DNA from: Limnoperna fortunei
Lineage: Eukaryota > Mollusca > Bivalvia > Mytilida > Modiolidae
Reading direction: 5' to 3'
DNA: 64,000 nt
Assembly: GCA_944474755.1 (NCBI GenBank)
Contig: OX104123.1
Coordinates: forward strand, 20,836,275-20,900,274
A program made the translations under genes and the position numbers. The notes below the pieces were generated by a model. It did not search any database. It was not told the DNA's origin and worked only from the letters and a program-made list of their open reading frames with translations. Position 1 is the stretch's first letter; the number at the start of each line of letters is the position of its first letter. Of the stretch, positions 28,301 through 39,200 are shown piece after piece.

Positions 28301-31300
28301 GCTCTACTGCAGTCGTAATTGACATAGATTGCAAGGTCTAGGGATTCATCAGGGTACTATGGCTTCATCGCCACCATGATTATAGCTGAAAATTTCTAAA
28401 AACCTCCTTTAAACAAACTTAGTCAATCTTTGGAATCATAGGCATCCCGTGCTGCTTGAATAATTGCACTATTTTGTGGAGTTTTACATCATATTTCAAT
28501 TATATTTATACACAAAATAAAATTTAATATTTTTTTGAGTAATGATTATTATTTCTTGGTTTATATTTAAATGACTTTTAGTAATATTTAATTTTGAAAA
28601 TGATTCTAATAAAAATGACAAAAAATATAAATAAATATTATATTTGTAGCGATATTACAACTATTGAAGAGGTATTGTTTTTGTGTGCTATTCAAACGTT
28701 TGACGTGTATTTGGATTGTTACCTTCACAACTTTTCCCGGTGTATCCGTCCACACATGAACACTGGTAGTCTTTGTTTCCTGAAGGACTGCATTTTCCAC
28801 CATGTTTACAGGGGTTAGGTTCACAAACATTCTCTATAAATACGACTTAAGATCAATACTGTTTTATGAAAATTAACCATTAAAAAACAGATGTTTCCTT
28901 AACATAAATATTTCATTTTATCTAATTGCAATATATTAGAGCTGTGATAAAGAATAAATATATAGTACGCCTCCGTGAGGGTATTACAATGAAGGAGGGA
29001 GGTGTAGGATCTCCTCAACATAATTGTGTCCGTGTCTATAATATTTTCTCAATTTGTGCATCATATTTTAATTATATTTTTGCAGATACAATCAAATTTA
29101 ATATTTATTGAGTACTAATTAGTATTTCTTGGTTTATATTCAAATGAATTTTAATAACATTTAATTGTGAAAATGATTCTAATAGAAAATGACACAAATA
29201 CAAATGGGGTCTCGGTGGCCGAGTGGTTAAGGTAGTTCGTCTACTATTGATCATGTGGTCTGTCAAGAATGAGGTTGCGGGTCGAGTACAAATGCGGACA
29301 GGGTGTACTCGACTCCAATTTTATTTGACAAGGAATGCCAGTTTACCTACCGAAGGTCAGGGGTTCTTTCGGGCACACCGGCTTCCTCCCCAATAAAAAC
29401 TGGACGCCATGAGATAGGTGAAAAATTGCTGAAAGTGGCGTTAAACATCATTCAAACAAACAAACAAACAAAAAGAAAAATAAATATTATATTTGTTGCG
29501 ATTTTACAACTATTGAACAGGTATTGTTTTTGTGTGCTATTCAAACGATTGACGTGTATTTGGATTGTTACCTTCACAACTTTTCCCGGTGTATCCGTCC
29601 ACACATGAACACTGGTAGTCTTTGTTTCCTGAAGGACTGCATTTTCCACCATGTTTACAGGGGTTAGGTTCACAAGCATTCTCTATAAATACGACTTAAG
29701 ATATATACTGTTTTATGAAAATCAACAGTTTAAAATTGGGGTATTATAATAAAGGAGACAGGTGTAGAATCTACTCTACATAATTTTGTCTTCTAAGCAT
29801 GGTACATACACTCGTCTGTTGTATTGTTGTTCTTCTCCTTTTAGAGATTATTTAAATGTATAGGCCACACCATATCCATTTTTTGCTCGACGGACCAGAT
29901 CGCACATATTTGATTGAAATTAAAAAATAATTATAATAATAAAAGTTTGGACTTCCAGCAACATTAAAGTAATCCGGTATTGTTTTTATTTTGCTCTTTG
30001 AAATCGTAATCTTGTGAACGCTTGATGTAACTATTATCGTATTGCATCTACAAACAAACATTTTACCATGTTTCATTGCATTTAAGATCGAATACTCAAC
30101 CGGAAGTTCAATGGTCTAAAATATACTTTCACTTTCACTTTAATTCCGAAAAGTGCACGTCCTTAATTGACTCTCAATATTTGTTTTCAATTTACAACCA
30201 ATATAACATTATTCACAAGTTGTCTAAAATATTTAGCTTTCTAAAAATACCACATTTTTTCTGGTATTATTTAAGGATCAAATTCTATAGGGGTCTCGGT
30301 GTCTGAGTGGTAAAGGTAGTTTGTCTACTATTTATGACGTGGTCTGTCAACTCTGAAACTGCGGCAGGTGCATTCGACTACACAATTTTAATTGAAAAGG
30401 ATTGCACGTTTTCCTTCCAATCGTCGTAAGTTTTATCCGGGTGCTGTGACAACCTCTCCAATAAAATCTGAATTTCATGATAAAGCTGAAATATTGCTTA
30501 AAATGGAGTTTGCTAAACAAACAAAAGCAAATCAGATTCTAATAGAGGAGTCAGCAAACTATCTGTTGAAAAGTTCTACTTTTACGTACAAAAATTGGTT
30601 TGGTTCTACACCAAAACAACCATGCCATTTTAGTATTGAGGATATCGGACGTAAAGGAAGGTATGATTGTCCAGAACACGGCGATTTCTTTCAGTCGTGG
30701 TACGTTAGGCAGCTTTTTCAAAGATGTGTCGAAATAAAAGATTTCACTCTTAGCGCCGACTTAGTACACGACATTAAGATACGGGAATATTTCACTAAAA
30801 TTGAAATAAATGTTCGTGAGAGAATAATCTAATCAAATGAAAGTAATAACAAAACACTGAAAATCAAGGAAACTGTCAGGATATAGCAACTACAGAAATG
30901 GTACAGGCATTTCAACTGAAATGGTGGGTTGAACCAGGTTTTATTGCCTGCCCAATCTAACTTTATTAAATTTATATAACTGTAGTTGGTATATGTTGAT
31001 GACAATGAATGGGTATCAAAGAAAGACTTTTAATTATAGTCATTCTTTTTTCAGTTAGGTTGTTGGAGATCGAATGTCAACTAGATCACCAAAAACTGAA
31101 TTCTTCTGACACTTTGAAATTTGTTGGTTGCATGATGAAATTGTACCCTTAATAATGTAACTCCTTCGCATTTTTGTATCTCCGGTGAGATCAAAAATGG
31201 TCACAAGCTACAGAATTGTGGCTTATTAAACTTGACATTATTGCTTTCGTTGTGATTATATCAACCATGTAAGAAAATGAAAATAAAATGACTGAATGGA

Positions 31301-32817
31301 TGGATGTTCAGTGTTATTTCTGGAATAGTTTACATAAGTAAAGTATTTTTTATTTAAATTCGGCATATAACTGTCTGACATTATTGTTGTCTTATTGAAA
31401 TTATCTATATCACTAGACTCTCTCTCTCTCTCAAATCTCGGATATTGGACCATCATGAATCTATAATTCTGGATTTTCATTTACTGTTCTTACCACAGAT
31501 TAATACCACAGATTGAGTTACTGACTCTTACCCGCCACAAATTGACACTCGCTATTGCATGCAGGGATGTCTGTGACTACACATGATACAGGACAAAGTG
31601 ACAATAAGGCATGCAGGGATGCCTGTGACTACACATGACACCAGACAAAGTGACACTCACTACGGCATGCAGTGATTCCTGTGACTTCACATGAAACCAG
31701 ATATAGTGACACTCACAATGGCATGCAGTGATGTATGTGACTACACATGACACCAGACAAAGTGACACTCACTAAGACATGCAGTGATACCTGTGACTAC
31801 ACATGACACCAGACAAAGTGACACTCACTATGGCATGTATTAATGCCTGTGACTACACAATATACCAGACAAAGTGACACACACTAAGGCATGCAGTGAT
31901 GCCTGTGACTACACATGACACCAGACAAAGTGACACTCACTAAGGCATGCAGTGATACCTGTGACTACACATGATACCAGACAAAGTGACACTAAGGCAT
32001 GCAGTGATGCCTGTGACTACACATGAAACCAGACATAGTGACACTCACAATGGCATGCAGGGACGCCTGTGACTACACATGACACCAGACAAAGTGACAC
32101 TCGCTATGGCATGTATTGATGCCTGTGACTACACATGTCAGACAAATTGCCACTCACTATGGCATGCAGAGATGCCTGTGACTACACATGATACCAGACA
32201 AAGTGACGTTTACTATGGCATGCAGAGATACCTGTGACTACACATGATACAGGACAAAGTGACGCTCACTATGGCATGCAGTGATACCTGTGACTACACA
32301 TGATACCAGACAAAGTGACACTCACTATGGCATGCAGTGATACCTGTGACTACACATGATACCAGACAAAGTGACACTAAGGCATGCAGTGATGCCTGTG
32401 ACTACACATGATACCAGACAAAGTGAAAATCACTATGGCATGCAGGGATGCCTGTGACTACACATGATACCAGACAAAGTGACACTCACTATGGCATGCA
32501 GTGATGCCTGTGTCAACACATGATACCAGACAAAGTGACACTCACTATGGCATGCAGTGATGCCTGTGTCAACACATGATACCAGACAAAGTGACACTCA
32601 CTAAGGCATGCAGGCATGCCTGTGACTACACATGATATCAGGAACTTGCCATACTTTGTAGAGATGTCTCTAATGCTACATTAATGTGTTACACGTGTAA
32701 AGGTACCTTCACAATTTGTTCCGGAGTAGCCACCACTACAGATGCATGTATAGCCATCATATCCATCAGGGCTACAGTCTCCACTATGTTGACATGGATT
32801 AGGGTCGCATGGATTGT
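7291..32817 (-). CDS. Locus 2: nine-EGF-repeat gene, 5' exons not found
   Basis: Exons in transcript order are 32707-32817, 29572-29682, 28723-28833, 25840-25950, 24607-24717, 23885-23995, 23521-23628, 20610-20717, 19823-19936 and 7291-7316. Joined, they read 339 residues to a TAG with no internal stop. No signal-peptide exon or further EGF exon was found between 32818 and the end of locus 1 at 46299. This could be a 5'-truncated paralogue, a gene whose first exons I failed to see, or alternative 3' exons of locus 1, since every junction is phase 1. The last four EGF exons plus terminal exon copy the locus 1 order. The final intron is about 12.5 kb, almost all minisatellite, against 774 bp in locus 1. 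Confidence 0.75.
7391..18186. repeat. 38-bp minisatellite, about 280 copies
   Basis: The unit contains GAAGGCTCCATATACCGACA and fills nearly 10.8 kb of the last intron of locus 2. Variants (ATATACCAACATGG, CTCCGTATACC, CCCTATAACGAC, GTAAATGAAGG) recur together at multiples of 38 bp, e.g. the CTCCGTATACC variant at spacings near 570, 798 and 1064 bp, so higher-order repeats exist. A block of about 1.36 kb repeats from 13.5 to 16.6 kb. Because 38 is not a multiple of three and the unit lacks stops in several frames, it yields spurious ORFs up to 296 codons. Copy edges are degenerate at both ends. Confidence 0.95.
18187..18489. other. Unique spacer between two arrays
   Basis: A T-rich segment with no EGF-like coding sequence and no splice-site pair that I can support. 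Confidence 0.35.
18490..19822. repeat. 43-bp array derived from the EGF-a9 exon edge and donor
   Basis: About 31 units of 43 bp. On the minus strand each unit reads CAGTGGATATCAGTGT, TAAG, GTATGT, matching the end of exon 19823-19936 (CAGTGGATATCAGTGT, GAAG|GTATGT) with GAA changed to TAA. The array is contiguous with the exon. Variants have TATTCAC for TATCCAC, or a missing GTGACATT block. Confidence 0.92.
19823..19936 (-). CDS. Locus 2 EGF-a9 exon
   Basis: A 114-nt phase 1-1 exon, with core [14 protein letters not shown] and ending GFSGYQCE. The acceptor is CTGTCAG and the donor is G|GTATGT. It is the counterpart of locus 1 EGF16. Its 3' edge and donor are the source of the 43-bp array that follows directly. 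Confidence 0.86.
19937..20227. other. Intron between EGF-a8 and EGF-a9, no further features seen
   Basis: No coding exon is visible. A short tandem repeat follows. Confidence 0.4.
20228..20350. repeat. Short 32-bp-type tandem repeat, about four copies
   Basis: Units carry GTGACAGTCAACCAGTCCTT with small changes and spacing. The minus-strand ORFs here are products of the repeat. Confidence 0.75.
20610..20717 (-). CDS. Locus 2 EGF-a8 exon
   Basis: A 108-nt phase 1-1 exon starting [15 protein letters not shown] and ending GYTGHKCE. The acceptor is TATACAG and the donor is A|GTATGA. It is the counterpart of locus 1 EGF15. A 49-copy minisatellite begins about 50 bp upstream of its acceptor. Confidence 0.86.
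20770..22622. repeat. Second 38-bp minisatellite, about 49 copies
   Basis: The unit contains CCTTAACGTTTATCCTTACT and GTGTCAGCCCCATAG. It lies in the intron just upstream, in transcript direction, of EGF-a8. Its sequence is unrelated to the 7.4-18.2 kb unit despite the same period. Confidence 0.95.
22623..23167. other. Intron sequence, no recognised features
   Basis: AT-rich, with no EGF-like motif. Confidence 0.35.
23173..23229 (-). pseudogene. Half EGF exon with intact acceptor and early stop
   Basis: This is an exact copy of the first 57 nt of the exon at 23885-23995, including its acceptor and upstream intron (the duplicated block is 23173-23269). It reads [18 protein letters not shown], then runs into unrelated sequence giving Cys-stop (stop at 23168-23170). 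There is no donor. If spliced in after EGF-a7 it would end the protein. Confidence 0.8.
23521..23628 (-). CDS. Locus 2 EGF-a7 exon (seven cysteines)
   Basis: A 108-nt phase 1-1 exon starting [14 protein letters not shown] and ending PGCGGHICE. Gly-Cys replaces Gly-Tyr, as in locus 1 EGF14. The donor is G|GTATGT and the acceptor is TCCACAG. Confidence 0.85.
23885..23995 (-). CDS. Locus 2 EGF-a6 exon
   Basis: A 111-nt phase 1-1 exon starting [15 protein letters not shown] and ending GHTGTHCD. The donor is T|GTAAGT. It is the counterpart of locus 1 EGF13. Its 5' half plus 40 bp of upstream intron has an exact copy at 23173-23269. Confidence 0.85.
23939..24035. repeat. 97-bp exact direct repeat of 23173-23269
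   Basis: It covers the 5' half of exon 23885-23995, its acceptor and the upstream intron. I read no mismatch between the two copies, 766 bp apart. Confidence 0.9.
24607..24717 (-). CDS. Locus 2 EGF-a5 exon
   Basis: A 111-nt phase 1-1 exon starting [15 protein letters not shown] and ending GYSGKSCE. It is the most diverged of the four-fold family (24607, 25840, 28723, 29572). The donor is G|GTAACA. Confidence 0.85.
25257..25397. mobile_element. Hairpin-forming inverted repeat
   Basis: The arms ATAGTTCATGACACTGAGGG and CCCTCAGTTTTATGAACTAT extend inward through TATATGGACCGGTTG for over 50 bp on each side with few mismatches. Further half-copies (CCGGTCCATATAC) lie at 25625-25690. Overlapping ORFs on both strands here are a result of the palindrome. 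Confidence 0.75.
25840..25950 (-). CDS. Locus 2 EGF-a4 exon
   Basis: A 111-nt phase 1-1 exon starting [15 protein letters not shown]. It is the third near-identical copy. It is separated from EGF-a3 by an intron of about 2.8 kb containing a degraded reverse transcriptase. Confidence 0.85.
26200..27180. other. Long intron sequence, partly duplicated at 29830-30060
   Basis: The stretch CTTTGAAATC...CGTAATCTTGTG near 26500 recurs near 29996, continuing the segmental duplication. No coding exon was found. Confidence 0.4.
27190..28190 (+). pseudogene. Degraded non-LTR retrotransposon reverse transcriptase
   Basis: Plus-strand fragments in shifted frames resemble LINE reverse transcriptase. Near 27480-27640 they read like [31 protein letters not shown] and [13 protein letters not shown]. 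Near 27700 there is [20 protein letters not shown]. Near 28050-28160 there are [13 protein letters not shown] and [10 protein letters not shown], like the distal end of such ORFs. Many frame breaks and stops. It lies in the intron between EGF-a3 and EGF-a4, antisense to the gene. Confidence 0.65.
28723..28833 (-). CDS. Locus 2 EGF-a3 exon
   Basis: A 111-nt phase 1-1 exon starting [15 protein letters not shown]. It differs from its neighbour copies at about one or two bases. The donor is G|GTAACA and the acceptor is TTATAG. Confidence 0.85.
29209..29472 (+). mobile_element. tRNA-derived SINE
   Basis: The head has an A-box-like TGGCCGAGTGGTTAAGG and a degenerate B box (GGGTCGAGTAC); the body has CCGGCTTCCTCCCCAATAAA; the tail is GCTGAAAGTGGCGTTAAAC followed by (CAAA)n. 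It is absent at the same position in the sister duplicates near 28625 and 25745, so it inserted after the duplication. Confidence 0.8.
29572..29682 (-). CDS. Locus 2 EGF-a2 exon
   Basis: A 111-nt phase 1-1 exon starting [15 protein letters not shown] and ending GYTGKSCE. It is nearly identical to the exons at 28723 and 25840. The flanking introns are also duplicated. A SINE sits just downstream in transcript direction (29209-29472), in this copy only. Confidence 0.85.
30293..30535 (+). mobile_element. Diverged tRNA-derived SINE
   Basis: The head GGGGTCTCGGTGTCTGAGTGG matches the 29209 element with changes, and the tail ends GCTTAAAATGGAGTTTGC, CAAACAAAAG. ATTCTATA before and ATTCTAAT after may be the target duplication. 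It interrupts the segment homologous to 41-390. Confidence 0.7.
30540..30832 (+). CDS. ORF end of unknown function after a SINE
   Basis: The open frame runs from the SINE into unique sequence encoding [20 protein letters not shown], then a Phe/Trp-rich and a Lys/Glu-rich part ending INVRERII. The first part (from 30392) is only translated SINE. The unique 80-residue part reads like real protein, but I do not recognise it, and no start or splice site is clear. It may be the remnant of a duplicated gene. Confidence 0.25.
30840..31550. other. Intron sequence, no recognised features
   Basis: Contains a short (CT)n near 31420. No EGF-like exon is seen. Confidence 0.35.
31556..32640. repeat. 56-bp minisatellite, about 19 copies
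   Basis: The unit contains GCATGCAGTGATGCCTGTGA and CCAGACAAAGTGACACTCAC. Some units lack a TCACTATGG-like block. It ends 66 bp from the donor of EGF-a1. Confidence 0.93.
32707..32817 (-). CDS. Locus 2 EGF-a1 exon
   Basis: A 111-nt phase 1-1 exon, with core [12 protein letters not shown] and ending GYSGTNCE. The acceptor is GTTTCAG and the donor is G|GTACCT. It is the most upstream exon found for this locus and sits between two 56-bp minisatellites. Confidence 0.85.
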
Positions 32818-33253
32818 CTGAAACTATGATTCCACTAAAATATTAATTACAATTTACAGAAAATAAACAATATTTCAATAACGTGGAAAAAACACACTTT
32901 TAAGTATATTTTCTATAAATGAAGACCCTTGGCATATTTGACAGTCGAAAAATACATGCCATGCGCCGACCTTAGCTTTTACTACTTTCATTTAATTCAC
33001 TGGCAGGGGTTATTTCAATCGTATCAGAGTTGGTATAATATTTTAGCAATTTGATTGCTTTGACAAGAAATGTAAAGATTGATGGGTAAAACCTGGTACA
33101 ACCAGTAAATATAACATGTAGAAAAATTACTTAAAAGATACTTTTACATTTTAAACACGTTTACTTTATTGATGGATTTTTGTTAAGAATTACAACTTTA
33201 AAGCGATTTTTGGCCAAATACAGATATTCTTTAAACTCTCTCAAAGGAAGGTT
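32818..33253. other. Sequence upstream of EGF-a1
   Basis: No further EGF exon, signal-peptide exon or promoter could be supported. Confidence 0.4.
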
Positions 33254-36200
33254 GTTCAGTGTACTGATATTTGCGCTTGTGACTTTTTATGTCTATGGTT
33301 CCCTAATGATGCAGTGTTTGCGCTTGTGACTTTTGATGTGGTACATGTATATGGTTCCCTAATGATGCAGTGTTTGCGCTTGTGACTTTTGATGTGGTAC
33401 GTGTATATGGTTACCTAATGATTCAGTGTTTGGACTTGTGACTTTTGATGTGGTACATGTATATGGTTCCCTAATGATGCAGTGTTTGGACTTGTGACTT
33501 TTGATGTGGTACGTGTATATGGTTCCCTAATAATGCAGTGTTTGCGCTTGTGACTTTTGATGTGGTACGTGTATATGGTTACCTAATGATGCAGTGTTTG
33601 GACTTGTGACTTTTGATGTGGTACATGTATATGGTTACCTAATGATGCAGTGTTTGCGCTTGTGACTTTTGATGTGGTACATGTATATGGTTACCTAATG
33701 ATGCAGTGTTTGGACTTGTGACTTTTAATGTGGTACATGTATATGGTTACCTAATGATGCAGTGTTTGGACTTGTGACTTTTGATGTGGTACGTGTATAT
33801 GGTTACCTAATGATGCAGTGTTTGGACTTGTGACTTTTGATGTGGTACATGTATATGGTTACCTAATGATGCAGTGTTTGGACTTGTGACTTTTGATGTG
33901 GTACATGTATATGGTTACCTAATGATGCAGTGTTTGGACTTGTGACTTTTGATGTGGTACATGTATATGGTTACCTAATGATGCAGTGTTTGGACTTGTG
34001 ACTTTTAATGTGGTACATGTATATGGTTACCTAATGATGCAGTGTTTGGACTTGTGACTTTTGATGTGGTACATGTATATGGTTACCTAATGATTCAGTG
34101 TTTGGACTTGTGACTTTTGATGTGGTACGTGTATATGGTTACCTAATGATGCAGTGTTTGGACTTGTGACTTTTGATGTGGTACATGTATATGGTTACCT
34201 AATGATGCAGTGTTTGGACTTGTGACTTTTAATGTGGTACATGTATATGGTTACCTAATGATGCAGTGTTTGGACTTGTGACTTTTGATGTGGTACGTGT
34301 ATATGGTTACCTAATGATGCAGTGTTTGGACTTGTGACTTTTGATGTGGTACATGTATATGGTTACCTAATGATTCAGTGTTTGGACTTGTGACTTTTGA
34401 TGTGGTACATGTATATGGTTACCTAATGATGCAGTGTTTGGACTTGTGACTTTTAATGTGGTACATGTATATGGTTACCTAATGATGCAGTGTTTGCGCT
34501 TGTGACTTTTGATGTGGTACTTATATATGGTTACCTAATGATTCAGTGTTTGGACTTGTGACTTTTGATGTGGTACATGTATATGGTTACCTAATGATGC
34601 AGTGTTTGCGCTTGTGACTTGTGATGTGGTACGTGTATATGGTTCCCTAATGATGCAGTGTTTGGACTTGTGACTTTTGATGTGGTACATATATATGGTT
34701 ACCTAATGATGCATTGTTTGGACTTGTGACTTTTGATGTGGTACATGTATATGGTTACCTAATGATTCAGTGTTTGGACTTGTGACTTTTGATGTGGTAC
34801 ATGTATATGGTTCCCTAATGATTCAGTGTTTGGACTTGTGACTTTTGATGTGGTACATGTATATGGTTACCTAATGATTCAGTGTTTGGACTTGTGACTT
34901 TTGATGTGGTACGTGTATATGGTTACCTAATGATGCAGTGTTTGGACTTTTGACTTTTGATGTGGTACATGTATATGGTTACCTAATGATGCAGTGTTTG
35001 GACTTGTGACTTTTGATGTGGTACGTGTATATGGTTACCTAATGATGCAGTGTTTGGACTTGTGACTTTTGATGTGGTACATGTATATGGTTACCTAATG
35101 ATTCAGTGTTTGGACTTGTGACTTTTGATGTGGTACGTGTATATGGTTACCTAATGATGCAGTGTTTGCGCTTGTGACTTTTGATGTGGTACATGTATAT
35201 GGTTACCTAATGATTCAGTGTTTGGGCTTGTGACTTTTGATGTGGTACATGTATATGGTTACCTAATGATGCAGTGTTTGGACTTGTGACTTTTGATGTG
35301 GTACGTGTATATGGTTACCTAATGATGCAGTGTTTGGACTTGTGACTTTTGATGTGGTACATATATATGGTTACCTAATGATGCAGTGTTTGCGCTTGTG
35401 ACTTTTGATGTGGTACATGTATATGGTTATCTAATGATTCAGTGTTTGCGCTTGTGACTTTTGATGTGGTACATATATATGGTTACCTAATGATGCAGTG
35501 TTTGGACTTGTGACTTTTGATGTGGTACATGTATATGGTTACCTAATGATTCAGTGTTTGGACTTTTGACTTTTGATGTGGTACATATATATGGTTACCT
35601 AATGATGCAGTGTTTGGACTTGTGACTTTTGATGTGGTACATATATATGGTTACCTAATGATGCAGTGTTTGCGCTTGTGACTTTTGATGTGGTACATGT
35701 ATATGGTTACCTAATGATGCAGTGTTTGGACTTGTGACTTTTGATGTGGTACATATATATGGTTACCTAATGATGCAGTGTTTGGACTTGTGACTTTTGA
35801 TGTGGTACGTGTATATGGTTACCTAATGATTCAGTGTTTGCGCTTGTGACTTTTGATGTGGTACGTGTATATGGTTATCTAATGATTCAGTGTTTGCGCT
35901 TGTGACTTTTGATGTGGTACATATATATGGTTACCTAATGATGCAGTGTTTGGACTTGTGACTTTTGATGTGGTACATGTATATGGTTACCTAATGATGC
36001 AGTGTTTGGACTTGTGACTTTTGATGTGGTACATGTATATGGTTACCTAATGATGCAGTGTTTGGACTTGTGACTTTTGATGTGGTACATGTATATGGTT
36101 ACCTAATGATGCAGTGTTTGGACTTGTGACTTTTGATGTGGTACATGTATATGGTTACCTAATGATTCAGTGTTTGGACTTGTGACTTTTGATGTGGTAC

Positions 36201-39200
36201 ATGTATATGGTTCCCTAATGATGCAGTGTTTGGACTTGTGACTTGTGATGTGGTACGTGTATATGGTTACCTAATGATGCAGTGTTTGGACTTGTGACTT
36301 TTGATGTGGTACGTGTATATGGTTACCTAATGATGCAGTGTTTGCGCTTGTGACTTTTGATGTGGTACATGTATATGGTTACCTAATGATGCAGTGTTTG
36401 CGCTTGTGACTTTTGATGTGGTACATGTATATGGTTCCCTAATGATGCAGTGTTTGGACTTGTGACTTTTGATGTGGTACGTGTATATGGTTACCTAATG
36501 ATAGTGTTTGGACTTGTGACTTGTGATGTGGTACGTGTATATGGTTACCTAATGATGCAGTGTTTGGACTTGTGACTTTTGATGTGGTACATGTATATGG
36601 TTACCTAATGATGCAGTGTTTGCGCTTGTGACTTTTGATGTGGTACGTGTATATGGTTACCTAATGATGCAGTGTTTGGACTTGTGACTTTTGATGTGGT
36701 ACGTGTATATGGTTCCCTAATGATGCAGTATTTGCACTTGTGACTTTTGATGTGGTACGTGTATATGGTTACCTAATGATGCAGTGTTTGGACTTGTGAC
36801 TTTTGATGTGGTACATGTATATGGTTCCCTAATGATGCAGTGTTTGCGCTTGTGACTTTTGATGTGGTACATGTATATGGTTCCCTAATGATGCAGTGTT
36901 TGCGCTTGTGACTTTTGATGTGGTACGTGTATATGGTTACCTAATGATGCAGTGTTTGGACTTGTGACTTTTGATGTGGTACGTGTATATGGTTCCCTAA
37001 TGATGCAGTATTTGCACTTGTGACTTTTGATGTGGTACGTGTATATGGTTACCTAATGATGCAGTGTTTGGACTTGTGACTTTTGATGTGGTACATGTAT
37101 ATGGTTCCCTAATGATGCAGTGTTTGCGCTTGTGACTTTTGATGTGGTACGTGTATATGGTTACCTAATGATGCAGTGTTTGGACTTGTGACTTTTGATG
37201 TGGTACGTGTATATGGTTCCCTAATGATGCAGTATTTGCACTTGTGACTTTTGATGTGGTACGTGTATATGGTTACCTAATGATGCAGTGTTTGGACTTG
37301 TGACTTTTGATGTGGTACATGTATATGGTTCCCTAATGATGCAGTGTTTGCGCTTGTGACTTTTGATGTGGTACATGTATATGGTTCCCTAATGATGCAG
37401 TGTTTGCGCTTGTGACTTTTGATGTGGTACGTGTATATGGTTACCTAATGATGCAGTGTTTGGACTTGTGACTTTTGATGTGGTACGTGTATATGGTTCC
37501 CTAATGATGCAGTATTTGCACTTGTGACTTTTGATGTGGTACGTGTATATGGTTACCTAATGATGCAGTGTTTGGACTTGTGACTTTTGATGTGGTACAT
37601 GTATATGGTTCCCTAATGATGCAGTGTTTGCGCTTGTGACTTTTGATGTGGTACATGTATATGGTTCCCTAATGATGCAGTGTTTGGACTTGTGACTTTT
37701 GATGTGGTACATGTATATGGTTAACTATTGATTCAGTGTTTGGACTTGTGACTTTTGATGTGGTACATGTATATGGTTCCCTAATGATGCAGTGTTTGGA
37801 CTTGTGACTTTTGATGTGGTACGTGTATATGGTTCCCTAATAATGCAGTGTTTGCGCTTGTGACTTTTGATGTGGTACGTGTATATGGTTACCTAATGAT
37901 GCAGTGTTTGGGCTTGTGACTTTTGATGTGGTACGTGTATATGGTTCCCTAATAATGCAGTGTTTGCGCTTGTGACTTTTGATGTGGTACATGTATATGG
38001 TTACCTAATGCTTCAGTGTTTGCGCTTGTGACTTTTGATGTGCTACATGTATATGGTTCCCTAATGATTCAGTGTTTGGACTTGTGACTTTTGATGTGGT
38101 ACATGTATATGGTTACCTAATGATGCAGTGTTTGGACTTGTGACTTTTGATGTGGTACATATATATGGTTACCTAATGATGCAGTGTTTGCGCTTGTGAC
38201 TTTTGATGTGGTACATGTATATGGTTCCCTAATGATGCAGTATTTGCGCTTGTGACTTTTGATGTGGTACATGTATATGGTTCCCTAATGATTCAGTGTT
38301 TGCGCTTGTGACTTTTGATGTGGTACATGTATATGGTTCCCTAATGATGCAGTATTTGCGCTTGTGACTTTTGATGTGGTACATGTATATGGTTCCCTAA
38401 TGATTCAGTGTTTGGAATTTTGACTTTTGATGTGGTACATGTATATGGTTCCCTAATGATGCAGTGTTTGGACTTGTGACTTTTGATGTGGTACGTGTAT
38501 ATGGTTCCCTAATGATGCAGTGTTTGGACTTGTGACTTTTGATGTGGTACGTGTATATGGTTACCTAATGATGCAGTGTTTGGACTTGTGACTTTTGATG
38601 TGGTACTTATATATGGTTACCTAATGATTCAGTGTTTGGACTTGTGACTTTTGATGTGGTACATGTATATGGTTCCCTAATGATGCAGTGTTTGCGCTTG
38701 TGACTTTTGATGTGGTACATGTATATGGTTACCTAATGATGCAGTGTTTGCGCTTGTGACTTTTGATGTGGTACATGTATATGGTTACCTAATGATGCAG
38801 TGTTTGCGCTTGTGACTTTTGATGTGGTACATGTATATGGTTCCCTAATGATTCAGTGTTTGGACTTGTGACTTTTGATGTGGTACATGTATATGGTTAC
38901 CTAATGATTCAGTGTTTGCGCTTGTGACTTTTGATGTGGTACATGTATATGGTTACCTAATGATAGTGTTTGGACTTGTGACTTTTGATGTGGTACGTGT
39001 ATATGGTTCCCTAATGATGCAGTGTTTGGACTTGTGACTTTTGATGTGGTACGTGTATATGGTTACCTAATGATGCAGTGTTTGGACTTGTGACTTTTGA
39101 TGTGGTGCTTATATATGGTTACCTAATGATGCAGTGTTTGGACTTGTGACTTTTGATGTGGTACATGTATATGGTTACCTAATGATGCAGTGTTTGGACT

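Larger units (their letters stand above)
24180..29830. repeat. Four-fold segmental duplication around EGF-a5 to EGF-a2
   Basis: Around each of the exons at 24607, 25840, 28723 and 29572 the introns share AAATATTATATTTG on one side and TTAGAGCTGTGATAAAGAATAAAT or GGTATTACAAT on the other, with old SINE-tail remnants (GGCGTT...AAACAAAC) further off. The copies differ by inserted elements. Confidence 0.8.

Noticed and set aside
29209..29300. Functional tRNA gene
   Set aside because: The A box is good but the B box and cloverleaf are degenerate, and a SINE body and tail follow.
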